Positions 10,270 to 22,384 of a stretch of 64,000 nt of DNA are shown piece by piece; the stretch's first letter is position 1; every line of letters begins with the position of its first letter. A program made the position numbers and the translations under genes. This DNA comes from Dolomedes plantarius (lineage: Eukaryota; Arthropoda; Arachnida; Araneae; Dolomedidae): assembly GCA_907164885.2 (NCBI GenBank), contig OU015490.1, positions 222,315,554 through 222,379,553 of the forward strand, given 5' to 3'. The notes under the pieces were generated by a model that saw only the letters and a list, made by a program, of their open reading frames with translations, was not told where the DNA came from and made no database searches.

Positions 10270-10338
<69 letters not shown>
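10270..10338. repeat. (TA)n microsatellite
   Basis: About 34 TA units directly after the 3' LTR. Confidence 0.97.
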
Positions 10339-10341
<3 letters not shown>

Positions 10342-12584
10342 ATTAAATAGAAGGCAATATGCCAAGGCGAGGTAACTCTAATAGAAAAACGTTCTTGCTA
10401 ATTTTCCCACCTCACAAAAGCATGACACAGCATTAAAAAACCTTATATAACACGCCTCACCACTCACTTTTAGTAACATAATAGCAACGGCTCTCAGCGT
10501 TTCTACATAAATTCATGCTCTGTCGACTATCATCTCTTTTCCTGGTGCCATTCTCTAAACACTAAATAATGCTCAGTAAGATGAGGCGGGAGTTTTAGCA
10601 CTTTGCCCGGAGCTACCAAAATGCAATCTTGCCAGAAGTAGAATGGGATCGAGAGAGTGGAAGGGCATAAAATATTCTTTTACACCCTCCTCGCGATGGA
10701 TTGTGAAATGTTAGGGAAACATGATAAGGGTGTGTTCTATTATTTATAGAACAGTAACAGGTGTAGGGTTTGAAGTTGCCCGACCAATATTATGAAAGGA
10801 AATTTACCAGTGATGGGAAAAATCCTGGATAAAATATCGATTACGATACACTCTGCTCAATATTACATCTTTCTATTTTTTATTAAAGGGAATGGAAAAT
10901 GATTTTTATTATTTTTGAAAGCAATTTTAAGTAAAAAAATGTTATTATTGCGATAAAATTTTTAACAATACGTCAATTTAAAAATTTTAAATGGAATTGA
11001 TGAAAATGTATTAAAATTTTAACCTAAAATATGCTACTGTTGTAATGTTTTTATTACAGTTTTTTTTTTAATTCTATTAGAAAGCTTCAGAAAGCTTTCT
11101 GTCAGAAGCTTCAAATATTCTACTCTTGAATATTTTAAGCCTAAAATATTCTACTCTTGTAATTTTTTATTACAGTTTTTTTCAACTCTATCAGAAGGCT
11201 TCATTGTTTTAAATTTTTAAAGTGATTCACCTATCCTCATAATACACCCAAAAAATCAAAACTTATATTAGTATCATTAAAACAAAGAAACTTTTCAGTG
11301 GTTAAATGTTATGCTACCAGCAAAATAACTCTGGACAATTCATTTAGAATATTAGCAAAATTTCTGCAGTATAAATGTCTGCACTAAACTCCAACTGAAC
11401 CATAAAATGAAAAATGCAGGATATTTAATTCTGCGCATCAACAGGTGAATTTTTAGGCAGATTTCAAGATGTAAACGGAAGTTTGTAATTACAAAAAACA
11501 AAGTAATCCATTTGAGGAAAAGACATGGGCTTAATTTTCGCATTCTGATAAATAAATCTCTAGGTTCATGTAAACTTACGTAAAATGATATAATTTTAAT
11601 CTTATTTCTTTAGATTTTAAAACATGAAGTTAATGAATTGCATTTTAAAAATATATTACAAAACTACATGTAACATTTAGTAAAAATGCACTGTTTGACT
11701 ATCATACTTTTTTTCATCCCCCATCATTTAAACTAATAGTTTTATTTCAAACACTAGTCTGAAGTTAAATTATAATTTGCATCAGAAAACTTACAAAATC
11801 TTGTTCTTCAGTTCGCATGCATTGAATCACTCAAAAATTAATGAATGCAAGTAATAAAGCTGCAAAAGGTTTTTCATAGCATAAAAAAGCATATTTTTTC
11901 TTTCATTCATATAAATAAAACTGCGTTGTTTAACAACATATTGCTTTGTACTGTCACATTTTTTATGATTTAGTTTGCGTTTTTTCAGAATTTTGTTCTA
12001 TATATTTTCCTTCCATTTTCTGATTAAATTTCTTTTACATTCTTATATGTTCGGTATTATACAGGACATTAATAGTTTCAGTTTCACGTGCAATCAAAAT
12101 AAAGCAACATACTCAATCAATGTAAACACAAAAAAAAAAAAAATCTATTCTTCCATGTTTCAGTTCGCTCGATATACTTGATTAATTTTTCGCTTTCTTT
12201 CCGCTCTTAAATTGAGCTATAAAATATTCCATGTCACAATCGGTAAAAACAAATAGAAGTTATTTTGATACTTTTGAAGAACATTATTGCATCTTCAAAT
12301 AATGTATGTTTCATGTGCGGTCTGAATCTAGAGGAATAAATAACATCAGTAGCATATTTAATAGTATAATTTGTAAAAGGAAATCTGTGGCACTGAAAAT
12401 TATATTAATGGGCTAAATAATATGCAGGCTTTCCGCCATATGGTTCTTTAGATTTTTAACTCTATGGTCATCATTTACAACACGGTTCTTAATAAAAGTG
12501 AATCCTCTTCTTTGTTCTAAACTTACCAATATCAATGATTTGAAAGAGCAGGAAAAAAGTACAATATTATGCAGTGTATTGAAG
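10339..12584. other. AT-rich unassigned sequence
   Basis: No supported gene. A diverged tandem duplication is visible: tgctactgttgtaat...ttattacagttttttt (11030-11070) recurs as attctactcttgtaat...ttattacagttttttt (11145-11180). Nothing else is recognised. Confidence 0.4.
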
Positions 12585-13035
12585 CAAATTTCTTCAATTC
12601 TTTAATGAAAATAAATAACCTAGTGTTAAAACGGGAATTGCGTTGATATTGATAATACGAGGATGATCCACTTCGTCAGTACTTGTTTTGATCACCTTCC
12701 ATGTTAATTTAAAATAATAATGTCAGTTAAGAAATAACATTTCATTGTTGATTTTTTAATATTTTATTGTTGCGACTTTATTGTTGAGCACCTCAGAAAA
12801 GTTCACTGTAATTCTTTACTGAAAATAAATAACCCCGTTCTAGAGATGAACTACGTTGAAATTGATTATACAAGAATGATTCACTTCGTCAATATTTGTT
12901 TTGATAGCCATGTTATTTTAAAATAATAATAACGTCAGTCAAGAAATAACATTTTATTTTTGGTTTTAACATTTTATTGTTGCTTTTGTTAATATTTTAT
13001 TGTTGGCATGTTATTGTTGAACACCTCAAAAAAAT
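12585..13035 (+). repeat. Tandem duplication, two ~220-bp units
   Basis: Unit 1 (about 12585-12800) and unit 2 (about 12801-13035) share taatgaaaataaataacc, cacttcgtcagtacttgttttgat and ttattgttgagcacctcaga, with substitutions and small indels. The TTATTGTTG motif is repeated further within unit 2. Confidence 0.85.
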
Positions 13036-13714
13036 TTCTGACTTGCACTAAACTTTGCAAATTGTAATTCTAAAAACGACTTTCGTAGGAACATTTGAAT
13101 TACTAGTACACAGCTTAGCTCCTCTAAACTTCCTATCGGAAACTTCATTATCTCCTGTAAATAGTCTAGCCAGAGCTCCTCGGGAAAACATAAATTTGCG
13201 TGAGTAACACCCACACGCTAGCAACGGAGATGCAAGCCCTTTCTTCTCTTCGGAGAGCTATCTTTTCAAAGTTAAGACCTGAAAGAAAATTAGCATAAGC
13301 ATTTCGATTACGATAAGGTTAAATCGTAGGCATTCAGAAAGGTATTTTGGTAGAAGATAAGTAAAGAAAATAACAAAACATCATCTTTAAATTTAACAAT
13401 CCATCTACAACCCCTTACATACATCCTCCTCAATAAATCAGTTTTGCAATTGTTCTTTTTTTACTTCCAGCAGACTTAGGATTTCCTTGTACTATATATT
13501 ATGATAAAACTGATAGTTTGTTTTGAGGATTATCTCTCGAGCTCCGTTAATCCACCTACAGCAGTTAAAACTTAACAAGGGGAAGAATTGCCACTCCTTG
13601 CTCAGATGTACTGATGGCTTATGAGGGCTGCTAAAACTCTTTAACTTTCGGAATTTCAGCTCTTCTTTTTTTGCTAATGATCACCTACAACCACAGCGAG
13701 ACGTTTGATTTGGT
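13036..13714. other. Unassigned sequence
   Basis: No supported gene or repeat terminus. Confidence 0.35.
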
Positions 13715-13885
13715 TTGGTTAACAGCGATATGGTCATTTTTTGATACACGGGGACTAGTTCAACCGGGACCTACTGCTTAAAGCCGTTTCCGAACTGCTA
13801 CAAACATCTATGCCAGCAGTGGGCCTTAAAACCACAGACTCTGGTTCCGAATGCAGTGCCCTAGCCTTTCGGCCATCGTCTGGCC
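13715..13885 (-). repeat. Possible tRNA-derived SINE
   Basis: On the minus strand the block reads GATGGCCGAAAGGCTAGGGC (A-box-like), then about 30 bases on TGTGGTTTTAAGGCCC, a decayed B box (consensus GGTTCGAnnCC). It is GC-rich against AT-rich flanks. The body is unlike the other SINE family in this window. Confidence 0.4.
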
Positions 13886-15451
13886 ACCACAGCGAAAGAC
13901 TATTTCCTTATGATATTTCTTCCTTCCATTTTCTTTTAAACTAGCACGATTCCAAGTGTCAAGTAAACAAGTATCTACGAAAATGAACTCAAAAGTCATG
14001 AAACTTTTGTTTGCACCACCCTTGCAATTTTACTTCAAACCATACCCCTGAAGTAGTTGAACCAACAAGCAAATTTTTAGAATTCTGAACTAATCCATGA
14101 CGATCATAAGCTAAATGACCAATCTATGGCAATGTTGAACGTTATATTGAAGAAACTGATTAATGAATGTCCTAAAACAATTGCATATATTTTAATAGCA
14201 TATTAAATAATCTTTCAGGCAAATGAATCTTAACACATGCCACTTAAAGGTTTTACCCACCTATATATATCAGCTATGAGAAAACTGATCAAGTGAAAAT
14301 AAGGTGTTTCATTTTCTAAATTTCTTCCTATCCAGTTGGTCCCCTTTAACCATGAATTTGCCTTATATACTGGCACACTAACGACGTTTTGAAAAAATGG
14401 GACCTCCGAAGTTTGAAATAACATGTAATAGTTGTACTGGTATTTTCAAATAGAAGCATGTTGTGTATACGCGAACATATTCTAAGTGCTTTAAACAAAA
14501 CAGATAAAAAAATAAAATAAAAAATTCATTGGTTAGACAAGACATAACAGATAAACGCACAAAAACAAAAATACTTCTAATTTTGCTAGGAGGAATTTAT
14601 TGGTGTTAAACGTATTTTCTGAAGAATGTAAAGTGCATTCTGAAAGCTCAGGAAAATTTTCTGTTGTGTGACTCATTTCAAAATCTTGTTTCCTAAAATT
14701 TTGATTATATGAGCCCAAACGTGTTATAGAATTTTTAAATAAAACTTGTCAAAACTTCTTTTATGTTTTAGAGATTTGTTTTGTTCACACTCTCATAAAC
14801 AGTTCAAAGGAAGTTTCAAACTGAGCTGTAACCATAAGTTATACAATTTTAATCCTAATTTTTCATCGTGTAAGTTAACCGCAAATCGTAAGCAACACAC
14901 ACATTTTCAAAGCGACATTATCCAATATGAGAGTTTCAAATCCCTTTATGTTAAGTCGTATTTATTTTAAAGCTATACACAAACTCTGCTCTCCTGTGTT
15001 CCTTGTGTTCGTGCAGTATGATCTGCATCTTGAATCCAGGAATATTAATGCATTGGACACTGCCATTTGTCCGAGGCAGAGCCATAAATCTCATGAATAT
15101 ACAACATATACAGCGCCTTTGAGAGAGCATTTACATACGTGTTAAGGCTGTTTAGTACAGAAACCTTTAAGGCATTAGTGAAACGCTTGCGGGAAGTTCC
15201 TAAAATGACGCTTAAATATTGAAACCCGACAGCTTTTGTCTTGGACACTGGCGATATTTGCGAAACTAATCATTTCGAAAATACTTAACATTAACGTGCA
15301 GTCGAGGAAAGTTACACACTCGCTTCCGTATGCACACACTGTCTCCAAAAGCTATTAACTTTGCTGTATAATTAAGGTTTATCAACATCTGTAGCATTAA
15401 CATCAGGTGAAATCACTGTATGAGGAAAAATAATCGATAATGCTTTGTGAT
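13886..15451. other. AT-rich unassigned sequence
   Basis: Short open frames here have no recognisable motifs. No repeat structure was found. Confidence 0.35.
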
Positions 15452-15455
15452 TTAA

Positions 15456-16180
15456 GGTGACTGCCTACGTTCGGAGTCAATTATTTAAAAAATAATTTTT
15501 TAAAGGATTTTTTTGGTCTTTTGTGTAAAATAGCACTTAATTAAAAAAAGGAACAAAAACTTACCTATAAATAGCATACTTTTTATAAATTGGTCAATTT
15601 GAAGTAATTTTTAATGAAATTTAGCTAAAATTCTTATCCCTCTGCGCAAAATCCTAATGCTACTATTTTAATTTCCTTCTCACACTTGATACATATGACA
15701 GTTTTCTTCAAAATGACCGACAATCTAAGAGAAGTTTTAAAAGGCAAAAATACATGCAATTTTATTTTCCAGTATGAAAATTTTCCCCGATTCGTCATTC
15801 CTTTTCTTATAAAAACAGCCCCAAATAAAAAAACTATTTATTATACACCAATTATTGTGCTTCATTTCATTAAAAATAGCATCTAAAACATTTCCTGAAA
15901 ATTTTATCACATTATATACATTATTATGTTAGAAATCGTGATAACCGTAGAGATTTGTGCTCAAAAATATAATTCTAAGAAAAACGCATTTAAAGTTGTT
16001 TGTCACTTCAATTTTGTAGCAGAAGTGGTTTACCTAAATAGCTATAACTCTGCTTGTAATTGATGTAGAGTGAAAATCAAAACAGTTTTGAAAAGAAAAA
16101 GATTGAATTACACGATTCTTGCAAAAATTGAAATTGACCAAAATTGTCATAAAATGACATTTTTAACGTAGGCAGTCACC
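15456..16180. mobile_element. TTAA-flanked MITE (piggyBac-like target)
   Basis: A 725-bp element with perfect 16-bp terminal inverted repeats, ggtgactgcctacgtt. It is flanked on both sides by TTAA (15452-15455 and 16181-16184). TTAA duplication is the signature of piggyBac transposition, though a few other superfamilies also use it. The interior is AT-rich and non-coding. Confidence 0.85.
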
Positions 16181-16835
16181 TTAAAGCATTCGGGGCGTTC
16201 TAAATTACTATGTTCATTGAAATATGCTGTTTAACTATTTAAATAATTCTTAAATCTGTTTGCCTGTAAATTAATACAGCAAAATTGGTGCTCAATAAAG
16301 CCCCATTCGGAATAACACTTTCCTCTGATAACCGACAGAGACAGAATAAAACGTCAAAATCGCGCCAGGGGTTGCAGAGGTAATTTATAGCTGTACCTCC
16401 AATCAATAATCATTTGGCGATTTCTTTCAGTTTGCGGAAATTTTTCGCTGGTGACCGGCGAAAAGATGCCATTTGTTCATCTTCTCTATTACAAAAATTA
16501 TATTCTTACGTTAAGATATTCGGCTAGAAGTACGACCAAACAGGAATGAAAACATGGGCGAAAGTTTATTACAACTATGGCCACTATAAATCATTCATCA
16601 ATTACAATATTTAATTCATTTCAAATATCCTTGTTGCCCTGTATCAGCCAATAGAAAAATCCTTTGTTTCAGCAAAAAAAATTTCGGGAAAAATGCGGTA
16701 GATTGGCAATGTCTGTAAAACAAGGAGAAAGAGAGAAAAACGTTTATAGATTTTTTTAACCTTCAAAGCGGCCAAAACTGCCATCAAAAACATTCTTTGG
16801 TGAGCTCAAAAAGTTATTGAAAATAATTATATGTA
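16181..16835. other. Unassigned sequence
   Basis: Nothing recognised apart from moderately GC-richer blocks near 16340-16470. Confidence 0.35.
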
Positions 16836-17556
16836 TAATAGCCGTTGTCTCTGTATAACACTTCCAGGCTGTACTCATCTTTCAATTGAAGCCCTCAGTA
16901 AACAAAATGCCGGTTAGGCTTAATTTCAATTTCAGATGTGGATCAGAATTTTTTCTTACCTAAAAACTAATATCTTCCCCATCAAATCACGTTAGTTCAG
17001 CCTATTTTTCTATAAAACATTCAGAACTAAAAAAAAAATTGGATGCTTTTAGCTGTATATTTAACAGTTTTTAAAAATCTGTTTATTTACTTTCAGAATT
17101 CATCGCAAAAGTAAACTTGAATGTGAATGAATCAAGTAGCTCAAGTATTCATATCGCGTAGTGAGCTGCAAAAAACTGGATGGCAGTCTACTACTCCAAT
17201 CGCATGAAAAACTAAATAAATAAAAAATAATGAAACGGTTTGCTTTTACAAGGTGTGGATTAAACGCAATATTGTTAAATAATTCGGGATATTTTTTAAC
17301 TTTCATATACTTTTTCCATTATGACGTCATTATTAGTATTATGACGTCAAAATGACGGGTTGGATGGCAGTCTACTAATCCAATCGCATGAAAAACTAAA
17401 TAAATAAAATATAATGAAAGGGTTTGCTTTTACAGGGTGTGGATTAAATGCAATATTGTTAGATAATTCGGGATATTTTTTAACTTTCATATACTTTTTC
17501 CATTATGACGTCATTATTAGTATTATGACGTCAAAATGACGGGTAACCTTTTAGTA
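16836..17556 (+). mobile_element. Dispersed ~720-bp repeat, Helitron-like 3' end (copy 1)
   Basis: Nearly identical in reverse orientation to 43686-44400. Near its right end is a tgacgtcat/atgacgtca inverted pair with a short spacer, followed about 17 bases later by a TTAG (CTAG in the other copy). This is the layout of a Helitron 3' hairpin plus CTRR terminus. Two direct units of about 187 bp (from ggatggcagtctacta to aaaatgacggg) stand in tandem at the right end. The 5' boundary is only where similarity to the other copy fades. No coding capacity. Confidence 0.6.
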
Positions 17557-17639
17557 AGAAATAATCAACTCAGATACTGGAATACTCTGCAACACAAATA
17601 TAACGAAAGAAATAAATATATTATGAAATTAATAGGAGT

Positions 17640-17808
17640 AATCATTAGGAATTAAAAGAATATATAATTTATATTCTTTTAATTACTTAAAAAAATATAA
17701 ATTATATATTCAATATCTATTAAACATTATAGAAAAAAAGAAATATTTCAACAAATATTTCTTTAAATATCTATAATGCTTAATAGATATTTAAAGAAAT
17801 ATTTGTTG
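17640..17808. repeat. AT-rich palindromes, including a perfect 26-bp hairpin
   Basis: Positions 17749-17774 and 17783-17808 are perfect reverse complements around the loop aatgctta. Just upstream, gaatatataatttatattc is a second, shorter palindrome. Confidence 0.95.
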
Positions 17809-18377
17809 TTCCAATCCCCTTGGTGTAAAAAAAGCCTACACCAAGTCCAAAGAACCTTGGGCCTTGGCGAAGGGTAGTAAGCATCTTCACTTCAAGGCGA
17901 GGTACCACAAAGGCTGAAGACTGACTTGACCTCGAAGAACATCGGTCCCGTAATTTTGATCCGATTCAAGTGCCAAGACCGGAACACTTGACCCCACACC
18001 TTCAGAGGTATTTTGTAAACTTTGAGGACATTGCAGCTACGACAGATTTTTTTCAGTGCACCAGCCGCCATAAAGAAATATTTAATTCAGTCATTTAAAC
18101 ACAGCCTAAATTTTTGAGCATTTATCTTAAATTCTGCATAACCTAAAAATAAAGAACGATCCAATGTTTTACGGGTAGCCATAGAACGTTTATCATTCTA
18201 CGGATAGTCAATGTTTTTTTAACTTTAACTTTAACTTTTCCTGTAAACTGTAATTCTTCGTTGATTAAAAATTTTTACTTGGCTATTCGCGCAATAGACT
18301 ATGCCATAGTTTTCAATTTTTTCTTATACAGTGCACTATTAATTAATTTCTGAAACACAAAAGTTTTAAATATTATT
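17809..18377. other. Unassigned; GC-richer block at 17810-18060
   Basis: The first 250 bases are more GC-rich than the flanks and may be an unclassified repeat. I find no tRNA boxes or reading frame to name it. Confidence 0.3.
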
Positions 18378-18725
18378 TGTTGTTGTTGTTTCTGATACCC
18401 GATATTCTGTTCCTGGCCGGAAGTATTCCAGACCAGGTCCATATAGGCTAGTGGACTGAGGGGTGCGGATCCAGTTTAATGGTGCCACAAGGGTCGGAGG
18501 CCGCTTTCGCCAGGTGCCCCCTTAATTTTGACCGTGCACCCCCAGGGGTGACATCTGGGGAGACCGTACCCTCTCCCACCCTCTCTGATCTCATAGAGGT
18601 GCTTAACGGTCTACGGATTTAACCTGCCTATATTCGACCTAGACGCGGTATTAATGCATTTTGTCGGTATTCGAACCGGGCACTTAGGCAGAGAAAGCCA
18701 ATGCGCTACCACTAGGTTACCTCGG
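18378..18725 (-). repeat. tRNA-derived SINE (family S)
   Basis: Read on the minus strand it starts with a tRNA-like head: A box tagtggtagcgcatt and B box ggttcgaatacc. It then runs through a body with gtctagg-like, ccccagatgtcacccctggg and ggaccTGGTCTGGAA motifs, to a tail of CAA repeats. The same head and body occur at 52576-52908 (plus) and 54473-54810 (minus). RNA polymerase III would transcribe a live copy; mobilisation would need a LINE partner, none of which is in this window. Confidence 0.88.
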
Positions 18726-19559
18726 GATTTTAAATATATGTAAATAAAAATCGAAAAAAATCTCTAAATATATTTTTTAACTATCTAGCTACCCAGAGAA
18801 TTTTAATATCCCCCTTTTTAAATATTTTACGGATTTTTTTCTGTATTAAACAAAAACAACGTTCACAAACCTCATTGTTGTCATCTCATGATTAAAAATT
18901 GGAATGGGTGTTTTTTTAAAAGAACGGCGGTTATCGGACAAATCTTGCTATAACTCCAAAATAAAGCACCAGCAGAAAATTCTCAAATGTTCAATGAATC
19001 CTTTGTTTTAGAATTTTTTATGACGATCTTAAAGCACCAAAGTTGCTGAGAAAATGAATGAATGGAAACAAAACAGTGCACATAAACCTAGTAAAGTATC
19101 TAGCTAAATATCAAACTATCTATCAAATAAAATTATATCTTGCATTCTCAGTTTATTAAGAGTCTTATCAAATTTATCACGAAGGAAGAATTTTGAAGAC
19201 TTTGCGACAAAACTGGCCAGATCCTCTTTATTTTAATTTTGAAAAATACTCCAGGATAAATAGGTTTATAAATAGGTTGAAACTTCACAATGAACAATCA
19301 CAATGTAGTCCCAGACAGGACTTTCAGTTCTCCTACGGCCGCTCAGTTATTCCGAGAATAACATGTGGACCTAGATAGTCAGTTACACACGGGTTCAATT
19401 ATTTAGCCTTGTGTATACCCATACAAGTCAAGGAAAATAAAGTTTTTGCCTGTGTGGTTTAATTCTTTGAATAATCCAGGAAATTGTAACAGACTCGTTC
19501 AATAAAGTTGTGAAGTTCATTGTTTCCTTTACCCTTAAGACAATGCATATACTAAACAA
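18726..19559. other. AT-rich unassigned sequence
   Basis: No supported gene. Confidence 0.35.
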
Positions 19560-20010
19560 TGAACTCACCATTAAAAAGATCCGACGAGGTTTTCGACACT
19601 AAACTATTTATTAGAACACAATTAGACTACATAAATACCGTACTCAATTGCTAGCAGGCAACGGGGAATTATCTATCGCGTGTGTTAATCCCGGTAGTCA
19701 TATCACGGAAACCCTACCAGAGTTCAGCCACGCCAATTCTTGTACATACGCCACACTAACCTTTCTGTCTTCACTTTATCGCCAGGTCGCTGGAACGATA
19801 GCTAAATTCCAAACGCCTTCGGTAAACTTAATAATGTCCGGCTGCTGTAGGGCAAAGCGATCTTCACTCCAATTGTTTTCCGTTCGCCGCTCGGCTCAGT
19901 CTGACCTCTCCTCGTAGTGTTTTTCTCTCACTGTCGCATGTGAACGCTACCCACGGGGATTCCCGTCTAGTAGAAAAGCGCCGCTCATTTGCATGAGGCG
20001 CTTCTTCTTC
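19560..20010. other. GC/CpG-rich block, possible LTR or promoter fragment
   Basis: This stretch is much richer in GC and CpG than its surroundings and contains an AATAAA on the minus strand (tttattagaacac on plus), as some LTRs here do. I cannot define TG...CA ends or a duplication. Confidence 0.25.
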
Positions 20011-20275
20011 AAACGGCGATTTATTTAAACAAGGGGGGTTAATTTTGATTCAATACCTCACAAAGTTTAAAGGTTCGGCCACACAGAAAGCGGTCTGTCG
20101 CGGCGGGAAGCGATCCAGCGGTCGTCGAGGCTGTCTGCGATAAGGGAACGTCACATAGGACGCGATACATTTGTGTGAGTGATCCAATCTGGTCGCTTTC
20201 TTCCAGATATTTTCTATAGAAGCAGATGTTGAAATACGGATTATATTGTAAAAGCAGCTAGCTAATTGCACAATT

Positions 20276-20592
20276 GAGGCGTTCCCGCTGAAAAGCGAGT
20301 AAGTGCCAAAATTTCCATGAAGTACTTTTTCACTGATACAAGGATTTGTTCCAAGGCTAATGGCATGGAAAAGGAGGTAAGGTCCTAGCTCAGAACTAAA
20401 TCAAACTATCTAGGAACTTTCCTTTTTTTTCACGGTAAAAAAGGTCTAGGAACTTACCCTTTTTTTCCACTTTTTTTCACCGATACAAGGGTTTGTTCCA
20501 TTAGCCTTGGAACAAACCCTTGTATCGGTGAAAAAAAGGTCTTCGGAAATTTTGGCACTTATTCCCGCTTTTGAACGGGAACACCTCAATTA
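20276..20592. mobile_element. Foldback MITE (gaggcgttcccg family), copy 1
   Basis: The left end gaggcgttcccgctgaaaag is mirrored at the right by the complement of gaggtgttcccgttcaaaag. Most of the element pairs with itself. At its centre 20471-20500 and 20508-20537 form a perfect 30-bp hairpin with a 7-base loop. AATT flanks both sides, a possible duplication, though AATT is itself palindromic. A second copy lies at 52910-53157. Confidence 0.85.
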
Positions 20593-20689
20593 CGTTACAT
20601 CAAGGAATAGTAACAGAGAATGGACAGCCGCAGAAACTCAAGAAGAGTGCGGGCCTATAAGCGCATTTGTGGAAACTGGATAAATAAAC

Positions 20690-20770
20690 CAAAGGTCGGC
20701 CAAAGCTGCAATTCAAATTCGAGAACGCTTTCGCTGATTACTTTGACAGAAGAAACAACGCGACATAAAA
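20690..20770 (+). pseudogene. Harbinger-type transposase C-terminal remnant
   Basis: On the plus strand AKAAIQIRERF, then after a one-base shift ADYFDRRNN, resembles the terminal A-x-x-IR-x-x-FA-x-YF segment of PIF/Harbinger (DDE_4) transposases. About 25 residues only; the catalytic domain is absent. Confidence 0.45.
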
Positions 20771-20844
20771 TTAAACGTAATTTAATTTTAATTTTTTTAT
20801 TGATAACTAAATTAATTGCAATAAAACGATACTTCTTTAAAACA

Positions 20845-20927
20845 TTTTTATAATGTTCGTGGGAAATGTCAAACAAATGCATGTATTTATGCACAGTTTC
20901 TATAAAAATTTCCATTTGATCACTCAT
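20845..20927 (-). pseudogene. MADF-like domain start
   Basis: Reads from the ATG at 20927: MSDQMEIFIETVHKY, then LFDISHEHYKNVLKK. The E-x-FIE-x-V-x-x-Y-x-x-LFD-x-x-HxxYKN pattern matches the first helix region of MADF DNA-binding domains, which PIF/Harbinger elements carry as their second protein. The frame stays open further but loses all resemblance after KK, so either an exon ends there or the rest was deleted. Confidence 0.5.
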
Positions 20928-21140
20928 ATTAACCTAAGACGGTAAGGGTGGTCACGTGAGAAATTTGTAAAATTTTACTACCGGATCGCTCGTCTGCACG
21001 GCAAAAGCTGACGGGAGACGGTAGACGCGTTCTGTCTGACAGAGATGATGCAACATAGCGGAATACAGCTAGATGACTCGTCCACAGCGGGAAGAGATCG
21101 CTTCTAACCGTGACAGACCGCTTTCTATGTGGCCGAACCT

Positions 21141-22384
21141 TTTGCCTGTGTCATTTCATTCTTTTATTAATTACGGAATTATGTCAAAGGTTCTCACCAC
21201 ATTTGTTGTATCTGAAATTAGGTCTCGAGTTTACTCCCCGATGGTTTCTTTATCTCATGGTGCATACACATTGGTACAGAGTTCTCTCCCCGATTCCTGT
21301 CATCACATTAGTCACGGTAACATTAGACACGGTATTTAGAACCACCCCCATTCCCGCCGCAAGATTTCTTTTGATGTGGTGTGTCCCCCGACCCCGCTCG
21401 ACACCATTTGACCCGCTGACCCCCCACTCTCTTTCTTTGATGGACCGCCAGAGGAGGCGATCCCGCATAGTAGAGAGTACAGAGAGACATAAATCACTGG
21501 CAGATGCAGAGAACGCTGTACCAGTCTGTATGCGCTATCACACACTCCTGTCCCTGTCTATACGTTATCACATGCGGAAGATATTTACCAAGAAAATTAT
21601 AAGGTTATTTAGCTACATTCGTACTAGGAAGATGAAACAGCTTATATCCTAAGAACACAGAATAAAACATTTTAATCCAAGATTTATAACTACAAAATTT
21701 AAACCGTATTACCTCTCAAAGCCCCCTGGTTCCTTGCATCTTGTCGGGTCACTAGATTAACCTTGTCGACAGCACTTGTCTATGATGACTGCAGCTCGGA
21801 AAAAACTTACTCCAGAATCGGCTACATTATAACGAACTTTCTAAATTCCCAATTTCGAATTTCCACACTTGTTAAACTGGCTTCGCTAAGAGGAATACCG
21901 CATTTCCATGTTTTCATTAACTCGCTTTTTTATTTGTTTGTTTGTGTGTGTGTTTCTCCCGTACAAATCTTGCAATCGATTTTTAACTAACTTCCCGACT
22001 AGCTAGACATTTGAAACTTTTAGAATAGCTCAGAACACGATGGCAGTGCATTCTTTTTATACTTTTAGCCACCTTTAAGCAGAATTGAATTAATTTTCAG
22101 TTATTTCCAGTTAATTTTGTTTTGTAAACTGGTGCAGCCATCTATCGCCGGGACAGGAACGAAAAGTTAACTTCCAATTAACTTTATTTTCTTTCAAGTT
22201 GATGGGATAATTCATCCAAAAAATTTTTAAAAAGTATTTATTAATACATAGAATTGTAAAGTTTATATGATTCAACAGAAAATTTAAAAACATGGTATAT
22301 AAAAAGGTCTTTTTATCTTGTAATTATTTTATCTTTAACTCGCTATCTACGTTTCAATAATCAATCTTAAATTTTCCCGCCCGA
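21141..22384. other. Unassigned; GC-rich stretch 21230-21560
   Basis: A 180-residue open frame (21110-21652, plus) crosses the Harbinger terminus and has no recognisable motif, so I do not call it a gene. The GC-rich stretch may be another decayed repeat. No LTR ends are visible. Confidence 0.3.

Larger units (their letters stand above)
20071..21140. mobile_element. Harbinger-like DNA transposon remnant
   Basis: Terminal inverted repeats of about 50 bp: left aggttcggccacacagaaag and the right end read inward aggttcggccacatagaaag. Each continues to cggtctgtc and a gaagcgatc-like block. Inside lie a transposase C-terminus on the plus strand and the start of a MADF-like protein on the minus strand, the two-gene arrangement of PIF/Harbinger elements. 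A foldback MITE is nested at 20276-20592. A 3-bp TWA duplication is not clear at the ends. Confidence 0.68.

Noticed and set aside
21110..21652. A 180-residue open frame on the plus strand
   Set aside because: It crosses the terminus of the Harbinger-like element, has no recognisable motif and lies in GC-rich sequence where open frames occur by chance.
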